Made by a program: the position numbers and the translations under genes. A stretch of DNA of 64,000 bases from Lentibacter sp. XHP0401. GTDB taxonomy: Bacteria; Pseudomonadota; Alphaproteobacteria; Rhodobacterales; Rhodobacteraceae. The notes beneath the pieces were generated by a model. The model made no database searches, was not told where the DNA came from, and saw nothing but the letters and a program-made list of their open reading frames with translations. Location of the stretch: NCBI RefSeq assembly GCF_025751535.1, contig NZ_JAOWLC010000005.1, positions 1 through 64,000 of the forward strand. The letters are read 5' to 3'. Within the stretch, counting starts at the first letter, position 1, and each line of letters opens with the position of its first letter. Below, one piece after another: positions 24,378 to 33,182 of this stretch.

Positions 24378-25238
24378 ATGCAGGATAAAATCGACAAACG
24401 CCTCCGCGCCGCCCAATTTCGCCAGCGTCTCGCCACCGCGATGACCGGGGCAAGCCAAAGTCAGGCCGCCCTCGCCCGTCAGATCGGTGTGGATCGCTCG
24501 ACAATCTCGCAGCTTCTCTCAGGCACAGGCGCGCGCCTGCCCAATGCGCAGGTGGTGGGCGAATGCGCCGCCGCCCTTGGCGTTTCGGCCGACTGGCTCC
24601 TGTCGCTGTCTGATCGCCCCGAAACCGCCGCCGCCCTTCTGGCCAATTCACTCACCCTCACAGAAGCCCCCCGCGCCATGATTGATGAGCAAATCTTTCA
24701 ATGGCACAAAGAGGCCGCAGGCTACAAAATCCGCCATGTCCCCGCCGCCCTGCCCGACATGCTCAAAACCCGCGAGGTGCTCAGCTGGGAATATTCCCCA
24801 CATCTGGGCCGCACCACCGAGCAGGCTATCGGTGCCATGGAAGACCGCCTCACCCTCCTTCGCCAAAGCCCGTCTGATTACGAAATCGCCCTGCCGCTCT
24901 TTGAGCTTGCCAGCTTCGTGCACGGCGAAGGGTACTACCGCGGCCTCCCCCTCGCCGCACGCCGCGCCCAAATCGAACGCTTCAAAGAGCTGCATCACCA
25001 GCTCTACCCGCGCCTGCGCATCTATCTCTTCGATGCCCGCCGCCTGTTTTCATCCCCTGTCACAATCTTCGGCCCCCTCCTCGCCGCCCTCTACGTAGGC
25101 CGCGACTATCTCACCTTCCGCGACCGCGAGCGCGTCACCGCCCTCACCCAACACTTCGACGCCCTCGTGGTTGAGGCCCGCATCACCGCCCGTGACTTCC
25201 CCGATCATCTCGACTCCCTCGCAGCCGAACTCCCCTAG
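24378..25238 (+). CDS. XRE-family transcriptional regulator with a large C-terminal sensor domain
   Basis: A 286-residue protein. The N-terminal helix-turn-helix (about 15-75, SQAALARQIGVDRSTISQLLSG) is followed by a segment ending VSADWLLSLSD. The C-terminal 190 residues are soluble, helical and rich in aromatic and Arg residues (YYRGLPLAARRAQIERF, YLFDARRLF), without a domain I can name; it probably senses a ligand. The gene is divergent from DUF2061-desaturase and has its own operator-like palindrome against its start codon, pointing to autoregulation and perhaps control of lipid desaturation. Confidence 0.85.
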   Translation: MQDKIDKRLRAAQFRQRLATAMTGASQSQAALARQIGVDRSTISQLLSGTGARLPNAQVVGECAAALGVSADWLLSLSDRPETAAALLANSLTLTEAPRAMIDEQIFQWHKEAAGYKIRHVPAALPDMLKTREVLSWEYSPHLGRTTEQAIGAMEDRLTLLRQSPSDYEIALPLFELASFVHGEGYYRGLPLAARRAQIERFKELHHQLYPRLRIYLFDARRLFSSPVTIFGPLLAALYVGRDYLTFRDRERVTALTQHFDALVVEARITARDFPDHLDSLAAELP

Positions 25239-25240
25239 CC

Positions 25241-25320
25241 CTTCTTCTGTTCAAAAATACCTCGGAGAGCGCGAGGGGCAGCGCCCCTCGCAACGGTCGG
25301 ATTTCGCGAAGCGAAATTCG
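25241..25320. repeat. Double-hairpin intergenic repeat, copy C
   Basis: Hairpin 1: GCGAGGGGC (25271-25279), loop AGC, GCCCCTCGC (25283-25291). Then CGGTCGG and hairpin 2: ATTTCGC (25301-25307), loop GAA, GCGAAAT (25311-25317). It lies between the convergent XRE and SDR stops. The 5' end (AAAATACCTCGGAGAGCGCGAG) matches the same core as copies A and B. Confidence 0.85.
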
Positions 25321-25323
25321 AAA

Positions 25324-26085
25324 TCAAATTCTCGGATCAGGGTTTTCCGTGTGCCCGTCCACAGCAATAACCTGCCCGCTCACAAGCCGTGCCTTATCCG
25401 AGCCCAGAAAAACCGCCATATTGGCAATATCTTCCGCGCTCACAAAGCTGCGCATGGATGTCCCGCTCGCGTAGCCGTCATAAACCTCGTCGCGCGTCAT
25501 CCCCTTGGCCAGGGCTTCACGCGCCAGCACGCCTTCCATGCGGTCCCCCTCCACAGCCCCGGGGCAGATCGCATTGGCCCTGATACCATAAGGCCCCAGC
25601 TCCATCGCCAGCGTTTTCATAAGGCCAATCACCGCCCATTTCGCCGCCGCATAGGGCGCGCGAAACGGATAGCCATACTGCCCCGCCGTCGAAGAGGTGA
25701 GAATAATCGCGCCGTGGCGCTCGCGCTTCATCATCGGGGCGGCATATTTTGCGGCCAGAAACGCGCCCTCAAGGTTCACGCTCACGCAGCGCTGCCAGTC
25801 TTCAAGCGCAATGTCTTCAACAGCCGCCGTTGGCCCCGCAACGCCGGCATTTGCGCAGAGCACATCAAGCCCGCCCCAGCGCGCCTCCACTTCACCAAAA
25901 AACTCGGCCATAGCGGCCTCGTCTGAAGCGTCCACATCGGCCGCACCCCAGCTCGCAGGCAAGCGCGAAAGCGCTTTCTTGTCCACGTCTGTCACCCAGA
26001 CTTGCGCACCCGCCTCCACAAAAGCCTCGGCCATGGCGCGCCCGATACCGGACGCGCCCGCCGTGATCAGAACACGCCCTGTCAC
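25324..26085 (-). CDS. Short-chain dehydrogenase/reductase of the carnitine operon
   Basis: A 253-residue classical SDR. The cofactor motif is slightly altered (ITAGASGIGRAMAEAF), with the acidic residue in VTDVDK favouring NAD. NAG is in CANAGVAG, the catalytic Ser in LTSSTAGQYG, and Tyr-x-x-x-Lys in YAAAKWAV. It overlaps the carnitine dehydrogenase gene by ATGA and is the last gene of that operon. It may act on a carnitine- or hydroxybutyrate-derived alcohol; the substrate is inferred from context only. Confidence 0.85.
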   Translation of the reverse strand: MTGRVLITAGASGIGRAMAEAFVEAGAQVWVTDVDKKALSRLPASWGAADVDASDEAAMAEFFGEVEARWGGLDVLCANAGVAGPTAAVEDIALEDWQRCVSVNLEGAFLAAKYAAPMMKRERHGAIILTSSTAGQYGYPFRAPYAAAKWAVIGLMKTLAMELGPYGIRANAICPGAVEGDRMEGVLAREALAKGMTRDEVYDGYASGTSMRSFVSAEDIANMAVFLGSDKARLVSGQVIAVDGHTENPDPRI

Positions 26086-27557
26086 CGCGCTGCGCCAATC
26101 GCACGGCCAAGCCCTTCAGGCGCGGGCAGGCTTGCGTGCGCGCGGGCCACTTTCCCCAAAGCCGCCTCAACCTGCCCCGCAGGTGGGGCCGAGCGCCGCG
26201 TCGCAAGGTCCACATGCAAAAGCATATGCTCTCCGGTCGCAAGCACCCGCTCGCCTTCACGCATTTCGTGGAAAAGATGCATCTTCTTGCCCTCGCCCAA
26301 TATCACCTGCGTATGCACCGTTATCTTCGCCCCCGCATGCACCTCATCAATGTGGCGAATATGCGTCTCGGCGGTAAAGTAGCTACCGCCGCTGGCGATA
26401 TACTCCGCGTCACAGCCGATCATCTCCATAAAGCGGTCAGTGCTGTCGGCAAAAGCCTGCAAATAGCGGCTCTCGGTCATATGGCCGTTGTAATCCAGCC
26501 AATCGAGCGGAACCACGCGGTTGAGCGTCAGCACAGGCTGGCTCAAATCGGCCACATCATCCACATGCGCCACAATCCCCGCGCCTGCACGCAGTGTCTT
26601 GTCATGGGCATTCTGAAGCGCCCCGGCCCCCCAGTCATTCGCACCCAAAGCGCGCATCATGCCGACAAGGTTGTCGTCCCGAATGCGCTCCAGCTCGCGA
26701 ATGGTGTGCATACCGGATTGTGCATCCGACTGGTCGGCAATCGCGTCAACAAGCTCTTCGGTCAGCTCGGGCACATCCATCAGCTTGGTCCATGGCCAAC
26801 TCAGGCAAGGGCCAAACTGCGCAATAAAGTGGCGCATCCCCGCCTCGCCACCGGCCACACGGTAAGTCTCGAAAAGCCCCATCTGCGCCCAACGGATGCC
26901 AAAGCCATAGCGGATCGCATTGTCGATCTCTTCTGTGGTGGCAATCCCGTCCTTGACCAGCCAGAGCGCCTCGCGCCACACGGCCTCAAGAAAGCGGTCG
27001 GCAATATGCGCATCAATCTCTTTCTTCAAATGCAAAGGATACATCCCGATCCCCGAGATTACCTCTTTCGCCGTGGCGATCACATCAGCACTGTTCGCAT
27101 CTGTCGTGACAAGCTCGATCAGCGGCAGCAGATAAACAGGGTTAAACGGATGCGTCACCACAATCTGCGCGGCGTTTTTCATGCCCGCCTGCAACTCGCT
27201 CGGCTTGTAGCCCGAGGTTGAAGAGCCAATGACAGCATCGCTCGCAACACACTCGGCAAGCTGGGCATAAACCTTATGCTTCAGTTCCAGCCGTTCGGGC
27301 ACACTCTCCTGCACCCATGTCGCACCTTCGCAGGCCTCGGCCAGGTCGGCATGCAGGCTCAGCTTACCCTCCGCAGGCAGCGCCATATTGCCAAGGCCAG
27401 GCAAGCTGCGGCGCGCGTTGGCGAGCACTTCACCAATCTTGCGTTCTGCCTCGGGGTCAGGGTCAAATACCCGCACATCCCAACCGTTGAGCAAAAAGCG
27501 TGCAGCCCAGCCGCCGCCAATTACACCACCACCAATGATAGCAGCCCGTTTTGTCAT
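26082..27557 (-). CDS. lcdH: Bifunctional L-carnitine 3-dehydrogenase / betainyl-CoA thioesterase
   Basis: A 491-residue fusion. Residues 1-320 are a 3-hydroxyacyl-CoA-dehydrogenase-like carnitine dehydrogenase: Rossmann motif AIIGGGVIGGGWAARFL, catalytic His in VVTHPFNPVYLLPLIE, and the C-terminal helical domain. Residues about 335-470 are a hot-dog thioesterase domain (LDYNGHMTESRYLQAFADSTDRFM). Fusions of exactly this kind have been characterised as carnitine dehydrogenase joined to betainyl-CoA thioesterase in rhizobia. It oxidises carnitine to 3-dehydrocarnitine and, after the BKACE step, hydrolyses betainyl-CoA to glycine betaine. It overlaps the SDR gene by 4 nt. Confidence 0.88.
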   Translation of the reverse strand: MTKRAAIIGGGVIGGGWAARFLLNGWDVRVFDPDPEAERKIGEVLANARRSLPGLGNMALPAEGKLSLHADLAEACEGATWVQESVPERLELKHKVYAQLAECVASDAVIGSSTSGYKPSELQAGMKNAAQIVVTHPFNPVYLLPLIELVTTDANSADVIATAKEVISGIGMYPLHLKKEIDAHIADRFLEAVWREALWLVKDGIATTEEIDNAIRYGFGIRWAQMGLFETYRVAGGEAGMRHFIAQFGPCLSWPWTKLMDVPELTEELVDAIADQSDAQSGMHTIRELERIRDDNLVGMMRALGANDWGAGALQNAHDKTLRAGAGIVAHVDDVADLSQPVLTLNRVVPLDWLDYNGHMTESRYLQAFADSTDRFMEMIGCDAEYIASGGSYFTAETHIRHIDEVHAGAKITVHTQVILGEGKKMHLFHEMREGERVLATGEHMLLHVDLATRRSAPPAGQVEAALGKVARAHASLPAPEGLGRAIGAAR

Positions 27558-27577
27558 TTTGTCTCGTCCTTCAAAGG

Positions 27578-27928
27578 TTAATCAATACAGATCGCGGCCA
27601 GCTTGCCGCCTTCAAGCACCTGATGGCAGCCGAAATACGGCGTCACAGGTGAGCAACTTCTTGTATTCGCCAAACAAATACCCGCGCAGTCGGCACTGTC
27701 GCTACAGGCTTTGCCCGCGTCTGGCTGAGGGCGCGCACATTGCGGCCCCGCAAGACCCACAACCATCTGCCCACCGGCCGCCAGACAATCCTGCTCCACA
27801 AGCAAATGCGAGCGCCCGCCTGACTTAACCTTGGGCGCACTCACGCCCCCTTCAGAGGATGTGGTTTCCTCAAGCTGGCACGCCGCCAGCGTCAAAACCG
27901 CAGTCAAGATGGTAAGTAAACGGATCAT
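27578..27928 (-). CDS. Cysteine-rich small lipoprotein in the carnitine operon
   Basis: A 116-residue protein with a lipoprotein signal (MIRLLTILTAVLTLAAC, Cys at 17). The mature part has about eight further Cys residues in spaced pairs (EQDCLAAGG, GPQCARPQP, KACSDSADCAGICLA, RSCSPVTPYFGCHQ, AAICID), indicating a disulfide-stabilised periplasmic domain. I cannot name the family. It is encoded between the lipocalin and carnitine dehydrogenase genes on the same strand (39- and 20-nt gaps), so it is probably part of the operon. Confidence 0.8.
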   Translation of the reverse strand: MIRLLTILTAVLTLAACQLEETTSSEGGVSAPKVKSGGRSHLLVEQDCLAAGGQMVVGLAGPQCARPQPDAGKACSDSADCAGICLANTRSCSPVTPYFGCHQVLEGGKLAAICID

Positions 27929-27967
27929 GGCTTCAGCCCCTCTTTGTTATCGTCAAATCTTCCGGTC

Positions 27968-28465
27968 TCACTTTCGCACCACAAGTTTGCTCACATCATA
28001 GCCGTTAAAGTCCAGGATCTCCCGCGCCGCGACGTATCTGTCCTGCCCGCCGCTCGGCTTGCGGTCGAGAATGTAGCCAAACGTTCCGTCAGGCGTCCCG
28101 ATGGCAGCCGTGCGAAAGCCCTCATCCACCCAAAGCACCCAATATTCGCGGCTCCGTCCATCAAGCTTAAACCGCCCCGGCCCCGTGACCTGCCCCACCA
28201 GTGTCGCCGGCGCGCCGGTTTCGGCCAAGACAAAGCGCGCGCCCGCCTCGGGCTTCAGGTTAAAGTCCTGCAAAGTCCCGCCTTGCGGAAAATACGCCCT
28301 CACAATCCAGTCACCTGCAAACTGCGCCAAATCAAACCGCAAGGTCGAAGAGATCATCGCGCCGTCATCACGGTAAGTCATCCGCCCGCCTTGCGTCGGC
28401 GGAGCCGCCGCGCAGCCAACCAGCAAAGCCAGAATAGCAGAAAGCGCGGCGAAACGTGTCTTCAT
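27968..28465 (-). CDS. Lipocalin-like lipoprotein in the carnitine operon
   Basis: A 165-residue lipoprotein (MKTRFAALSAILALLVGCAA, lipobox LVGC). The mature domain has lipocalin features: the FAGDWIVRAYFP segment resembling the G-x-W motif of lipocalins, followed by alternating beta strands and YILDRKPS near the C-terminus. Bacterial Blc-type lipocalins bind lipids or small amphiphiles at the outer membrane. It overlaps the BKACE stop by ATGA, so it is firmly in the operon. Binding of acylcarnitines or their fatty acids is a reasonable but untested idea. Confidence 0.8.
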   Translation of the reverse strand: MKTRFAALSAILALLVGCAAAPPTQGGRMTYRDDGAMISSTLRFDLAQFAGDWIVRAYFPQGGTLQDFNLKPEAGARFVLAETGAPATLVGQVTGPGRFKLDGRSREYWVLWVDEGFRTAAIGTPDGTFGYILDRKPSGGQDRYVAAREILDFNGYDVSKLVVRK

Positions 28466-29373
28466 CCTTTCGGAGCTTGCTTGGTCAATTTCAGCTTTTC
28501 GCGCACAGCTTGCGGCCCGATTACCTTCGCCCCCATGTTCTCAATGATGCTCACAGCACGCTCGACCAGCTGGTAGTTTTCCGCCAAAACGCCCTTATCA
28601 AGCCACAGATTGTCCTCAAGCCCTACACGCACGTTGCCGCCCGCCAGCACTGCCGCCGCAACATAAGCCATCTGGTTGCGCCCCAGCGCAAAGGCGCTGA
28701 ACGTCCAGTTGTCAGGCACATTGTTCACCATCGCCATAAAGGTGTTCAAGTCATCAGGCGCGCCCCAAGGCACGCCCATGCAAAGCTGCACCAGCGCGTC
28801 AGGCTCCAGCACACCATCGGCAACCAACTGCTTGGCATACCAAAGATGTCCGGTGTCAAACGCCTCAATCTCGGGCTTCACGCCAAGCTTGGTCATCATA
28901 CTGCCCATCGCCGTCAACATGCCAGGCGTATTGGTCATCACATAATCAGCCTCGGCAAAGTTCATCGTCCCGCAATCAAGCGTGCAGATTTCGGGCAGAC
29001 ACTCGGCAATATGCGCCACACGCTCTGTCGCTCCCACCATGTCTGTGCCCTCAACCGTCGGAAACGGGCTCTCGACACCACCAAAAATAATGTCACCGCC
29101 CATGCCGGCCGTGAGGTTCAGAACCACATCTGTGTCTGCGTCCCGCACACGGTCTGTCAGCTCGCGGTAAAGCTTGAGGTCGCGGCTCGGCTTGCCTGTC
29201 TCGGGGTCGCGCACATGGCAATGCACCACAGCCGCACCGGCCTTGGCCGCCTTGATCGCGCTCTCGGCAATCTCCTTTGGCGAGCGCGGAACATGCGGGC
29301 TTCGGTCCTGTGTTCCGCCCGAGCCTGTCACGGCGCAGGTTATGAAAACCTCTTTGTTCATTGTCAGTGGCAT
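28462..29373 (-). CDS. Beta-keto acid cleavage enzyme (dehydrocarnitine cleavage type)
   Basis: A 303-residue BKACE (formerly DUF849) TIM-barrel enzyme. It contains the metal-binding HCHVRD motif (about residue 44) after ITCAVTGSGG and the conserved GLEDNLW near the C-terminus. BKACE enzymes condense a beta-keto acid with acetyl-CoA and cleave it. Next to carnitine dehydrogenase, the expected substrate is 3-dehydrocarnitine, giving betainyl-CoA and acetoacetate. The ATG at 29373 follows GAGG; an internal ATG (MNKEV) lies four codons later. It is the first gene of the operon, divergent from the GlxA-type regulator. The acetoacetate could feed the CoA transferase at 51.2 kb. Confidence 0.88.
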   Translation of the reverse strand: MPLTMNKEVFITCAVTGSGGTQDRSPHVPRSPKEIAESAIKAAKAGAAVVHCHVRDPETGKPSRDLKLYRELTDRVRDADTDVVLNLTAGMGGDIIFGGVESPFPTVEGTDMVGATERVAHIAECLPEICTLDCGTMNFAEADYVMTNTPGMLTAMGSMMTKLGVKPEIEAFDTGHLWYAKQLVADGVLEPDALVQLCMGVPWGAPDDLNTFMAMVNNVPDNWTFSAFALGRNQMAYVAAAVLAGGNVRVGLEDNLWLDKGVLAENYQLVERAVSIIENMGAKVIGPQAVREKLKLTKQAPKG

Positions 29374-29455
29374 TGGCGAATCCTCTTCTTCATGGCGCGT
29401 TACCCAAAGTATCACCGCTCTTGCACCGCTCCTTTTGATCTTTTACGAAAATAAT

Positions 29456-30421
29456 ATGACATTATCCGAGAAAATCTCTGCAAAACCGCTCGACACTGCT
29501 GTCCTTGTCCTCAGTGACAGCAACACGCTCAGCTTTGCCGCCGCGGTTGACCCTTTGCGCGCCGCCAATCGCCGCGCAGGCCGTCCGCTGTTTTCATGGC
29601 GCTTCATCACCCCCACAGAGGCGGCAGCAAAGCTCACCTCTGGCATCGAGGTTCATGGCGCAGCAATCGCAACGCTCGAAAATTGCGATTTGCTCATCAT
29701 CGTCGCGGGCTTCAACCTTGAAGCCCACGCAACGCCCCAGCTTCTTACAGCACTGCGTCGCGTTGCGCCCCGCGCAGGCCAGATCGCGGCGATTGATGGC
29801 GCAAGCTGGCTTCTCGCGCGCGCAGGCCTTCTCGATGGCCAGAGCGCCACAACCCACTGGGAAGACCTGGAAACATTCGCCACCCGCTTTGACGCAGTTG
29901 AGACCCTCCCGCACCGCTTCGTTCAGTCAGGCAAGTTCGCCACAGCAGGCGCGGCCATGCCCGGCCTTGATATGATGCTACGGTTGATAGAGGAGCGCTT
30001 TGGCGCGCGGCTTGCACAAGAGGTTGCAGGCGCTTTCCTGCACGATCCGTCCCTCCCCGCCGATCTGCCGCAAAACCCCGCCAGCCGCCAGAGCCTTGCA
30101 CGCCATCACCCCGCCGTGGCCCGCGCCCTTTCGCTGATGCAAGCCAATGTCGAAACACCGCTCGGCATAGCCGCGCTCGCCACGCAGCTCTCGCTTTCGC
30201 CCCGCTTGCTCGAGATGCGCTTCAAAGCCGCCCTTGGCCAAAGCCCGAAAGCTACCTATCTCGCTCTGCGCCTCTCCGAAGCCCACCGCCTCGCGCTCGA
30301 CACATCGCTGCCGGTCCAAGACATCGCACTGGCCACGGGCTTTGCCTCCCAAGCCAGCTTTGCCCGCGCTTTCCGAAAAGCCCACGGTCGCTCCGTGCGC
30401 ACCCTGCGTCAGAAAGCCTAG
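29456..30421 (+). CDS. GlxA/CdhR-type AraC-family regulator
   Basis: A 321-residue protein. An N-terminal DJ-1/PfpI-like domain (about 10-180, DTAVLVLSDSNTLSFAAAVDPLRAANR) is followed by a C-terminal AraC double helix-turn-helix (about 215-315, PLGIAALATQLSLSPRLLEMRFKAALG and VQDIALATGFASQASFARAFRKAHG). This architecture is that of CdhR and GbdR, activators of carnitine and betaine catabolism in Pseudomonas. It is divergent from the carnitine operon with 82 bp between starts, making it the likely activator. The start at 29456 excludes an upstream extension that is antisense to the BKACE gene. Confidence 0.88.
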   Translation: MTLSEKISAKPLDTAVLVLSDSNTLSFAAAVDPLRAANRRAGRPLFSWRFITPTEAAAKLTSGIEVHGAAIATLENCDLLIIVAGFNLEAHATPQLLTALRRVAPRAGQIAAIDGASWLLARAGLLDGQSATTHWEDLETFATRFDAVETLPHRFVQSGKFATAGAAMPGLDMMLRLIEERFGARLAQEVAGAFLHDPSLPADLPQNPASRQSLARHHPAVARALSLMQANVETPLGIAALATQLSLSPRLLEMRFKAALGQSPKATYLALRLSEAHRLALDTSLPVQDIALATGFASQASFARAFRKAHGRSVRTLRQKA

Positions 30422-31461
30422 TAAGGCATCGGATGCTGCTTGTGCGCCGCGTCGATCTCTTCAAGCACCTCGCTTGAAAGCGCCACATCTGCCGCGCCCA
30501 GGGCGTGTTCAAGCTGGCCCACAGTCGTCGCGCCAAAAATCGAGCTGCCCATAAACGGCCGTGTCAACGTCCAGGCCAGCGCCATATGCACAGGGTCCAG
30601 CCCATGCTTCTGCGCAATCGCAAGATAAGCCGCAACCGCCTCCAGAACACGCGGCGTCATCCGCCCGCCCAGCTCTGGCACAAGGCTCTTGCGCGAGCCG
30701 TCTGGCACAGCACCGCCCTGATATTTCCCGCTCAACAGCCCCGCGCCAAGCGGTGAAAACGCCAGCAAGCCCACGTCTTCATTCACGCTCATCTCGGCCA
30801 TGTCGGTGTCATACATGCGGCACAGCAGCGAGTACTCGTTCTGCACCGAAGCAACCCTCGGCCCGCCCATACGCTCGGCTACATTGAGCCACTGACATGT
30901 CCCCCAAGCGCTCTCGTTCGAAAGGCCAAAAGCACGGATCGTCCCACGCTCGACTTCTTTTTGCAGCGCCCCAAGGGCGTCTTCCATATGCGCAATCGTT
31001 TCTTCACGGTTCTGCCCTGAGGGGTCAAAACTCCAGTTTTTGCGAAACATATAAGAGCCGCGGTTGGGCCAGTGAAACTGGTAAAGATCAATCACATCGG
31101 TCTTGAGCCGCTTCAAAGCGCCCTCAATCGCCACCGGGATCGTCTTGGAGCTGATCGCAGCCCCCTCGCGCACATTCATATAGCCTTCGCCAGAATGTTT
31201 TGTCGCCAGCACAACCTCGCCGCGCCGTCCGGTCTTTTCAAACCAGTTGCCAAGGATACGCTCGGAATCACCCTGTTTTTCCTTGCTCAAAGGGTTCACA
31301 GGGTACATCTCGGCACAGTCCCAAAACTGCACGCCATGCGCCAGCGCCATGTCCATCTGTGCATGGGCATCGGCCTCGTCCGTCTGTGTGCCGAAAGTCA
31401 TCGTGCCAAGGCACATCTCGCTCACAGAGATACCCGTGCGGCCAAGTTCGCGCTGTTTCAT
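30418..31461 (-). CDS. Aldo/keto reductase (Tas-like)
   Basis: A 347-residue NADPH-dependent aldo/keto reductase. It starts MKQRELGRTGISVSEMCLGT; the catalytic tetrad region includes FWDCAEMYP (Asp, Tyr), VLATKHSG (Lys) and LYQFHWPNR (His). The length and motif pattern resemble E. coli Tas. The substrate is unknown, probably an aldehyde. Its stop shares the four bases CTAG with the convergent regulator gene, so no room exists for a terminator between them. The start at 31461 is preceded by GAGGG. Confidence 0.9.
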   Translation of the reverse strand: MKQRELGRTGISVSEMCLGTMTFGTQTDEADAHAQMDMALAHGVQFWDCAEMYPVNPLSKEKQGDSERILGNWFEKTGRRGEVVLATKHSGEGYMNVREGAAISSKTIPVAIEGALKRLKTDVIDLYQFHWPNRGSYMFRKNWSFDPSGQNREETIAHMEDALGALQKEVERGTIRAFGLSNESAWGTCQWLNVAERMGGPRVASVQNEYSLLCRMYDTDMAEMSVNEDVGLLAFSPLGAGLLSGKYQGGAVPDGSRKSLVPELGGRMTPRVLEAVAAYLAIAQKHGLDPVHMALAWTLTRPFMGSSIFGATTVGQLEHALGAADVALSSEVLEEIDAAHKQHPMPY

Positions 31462-31511
31462 GTCGTGCCCTCTTCTATTTGTAACCCGTCTCAAAGGCAG
31501 GCAAACCTGCC

Positions 31512-33182
31512 TTAGTGACCGCTCCCCAGAATGCCTGTCTGGACATCATAATCCACAGCCAGCGCATAATCGGGGTCATCGTCGCTATCGACAATCAAAT
31601 GCCCCGCCTTGTTGAGCAACTTGTGGCAATCGCGGCTCAGATGGCGCAGCTTGATCTGCTTGCCCACAGCCTCGTATTTCGCCGCCAATGCTTCAATCGC
31701 CTGCAAGGCCGATTGGTCCACAACGCGACTTTCCTTGAAGTCTACAATCACCAGATCAGGGTCGCTTTCCACTTCAAAAATCTCGGCAAACCCGTCGCTT
31801 GACCCGAAGAAAAGTGGCCCCTTGATTTCATAAACCTTCGCGCCCTCGTCTGTCGTCGACTCCCGTGTAACAGCATGAATACGGCTCGCGTTGTTCCACG
31901 CATAAGCCAGCGCCGAAACAATCACGCCGACAACAACGGCAATCGCCAAGTCATACGCCACGGTCACAATCGTCACCAAGACGGTCACAAAAGCATCGGT
32001 CAAAGGCACGCGCCGCAGGATGGTGAGCGAGTTCCAGGCAAATGTCCCGATCACCACCATAAACATCACGCCGACCAACGCCGCCAGCGGGATCTGCTCG
32101 ATCAGAGGCGAGGCAAACATGATGAAGATCAGCAAAAACAGCGCCGCCGCAATCCCTGCAATCCGTGTGCGCCCGCCTGATTTCACGTTGATCATGCTCT
32201 GCCCGATCATTGCGCAGCCGCCCATGCCGCCGAAAAACCCGGTCACAACATTGGCCGCGCCCTGCGCCATACATTCCTGCGAGGCTCCGCCGCGCTTGCC
32301 GGTGATCTCACCGACAAGGTTCAGCGTCAGCAGGCTTTCGATCAGGCCAATCGCCGCCAGAATAACCGCGTAAGGCAGGATGATATAAAACGTCTCCAGA
32401 GTAAGCGGCGCAAGCGCGGTTCCGTAAAGCCCCTCTCCCGTGCCAAACGGGTTGTGAAAGCTCGGAAATCCGCCCTGAATTGACGCCAGATCACCTACAC
32501 GCGGCACCTCGAGCCCCAGCGCAATCACCAGTATCGCAACAATCCCGATGCCCGCCAGAGGCGCAGGCACAAACCGTGTCACCTTGGGCATCACCCAGAT
32601 AATCGCCATGGTCAGCGCCACAAGGCTCAACATCATCATCAGAGGTGTGCCCGACAGCCACTCGCCGCCGCTCATGCCGTGGCCCGTGTTCACCATCGTG
32701 CCGGGCACCTTGAACTGCGTCATCTGCGCAAGAAAAATAACAATCGCAAGGCCGTTCACAAAGCCCAGCATCACAGGATGCGGCACAAGGCGGATAAACT
32801 TGCCCCAATGCATCGCCCCCGCGATAAGCTGTAAAATCCCCATAAGAACAACCGTGGCAAAGAGATATTCCACGCCGTGTTCGGCCACCAAAGCAACCAT
32901 GACAACAGCCAAAGCCCCCGTCGCCCCCGAGATCATCCCGGGCCGCCCGCCGAAAACAGCGGTGATAAGCCCCACAAGAAAGGCCGCGTAAAGCCCGACA
33001 AGCGGATGAACGTTTGCAACAAATGCAAAGGCCACAGCCTCGGGCACAAGCGCCAGTGCCACAGTAAGGCCCGCCAACAGCTCGATCCGCATCCGCGACA
33101 CGCTCCATGGTTCGTCAGGCATCAGCCTCAGGTCGGGCATGGCAAGGCGGTTGGCAAAAGCAGCCATCAGGGCGCGTTTCAT
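31512..33182 (-). CDS. SulP-family anion transporter with STAS domain
   Basis: A 556-residue membrane protein: about 12 hydrophobic segments (40-420), including the SulP hallmark VPEAVAFAFVANVHPLVGLYAAF and GFFGGMGGCAMIGQSMINVKSGGRTR, then a C-terminal STAS domain (about 435-540, VVDQSALQAIEAL). Members carry sulfate, bicarbonate or dicarboxylates, driven by Na+ or H+. The YchM/BicA-like length fits; the substrate is not determinable. It is 50 nt upstream of, and on the same strand as, the aldo/keto reductase. Its upstream region contains GTGCACG element copy 2. Confidence 0.92.
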   Translation of the reverse strand: MKRALMAAFANRLAMPDLRLMPDEPWSVSRMRIELLAGLTVALALVPEAVAFAFVANVHPLVGLYAAFLVGLITAVFGGRPGMISGATGALAVVMVALVAEHGVEYLFATVVLMGILQLIAGAMHWGKFIRLVPHPVMLGFVNGLAIVIFLAQMTQFKVPGTMVNTGHGMSGGEWLSGTPLMMMLSLVALTMAIIWVMPKVTRFVPAPLAGIGIVAILVIALGLEVPRVGDLASIQGGFPSFHNPFGTGEGLYGTALAPLTLETFYIILPYAVILAAIGLIESLLTLNLVGEITGKRGGASQECMAQGAANVVTGFFGGMGGCAMIGQSMINVKSGGRTRIAGIAAALFLLIFIMFASPLIEQIPLAALVGVMFMVVIGTFAWNSLTILRRVPLTDAFVTVLVTIVTVAYDLAIAVVVGVIVSALAYAWNNASRIHAVTRESTTDEGAKVYEIKGPLFFGSSDGFAEIFEVESDPDLVIVDFKESRVVDQSALQAIEALAAKYEAVGKQIKLRHLSRDCHKLLNKAGHLIVDSDDDPDYALAVDYDVQTGILGSGH

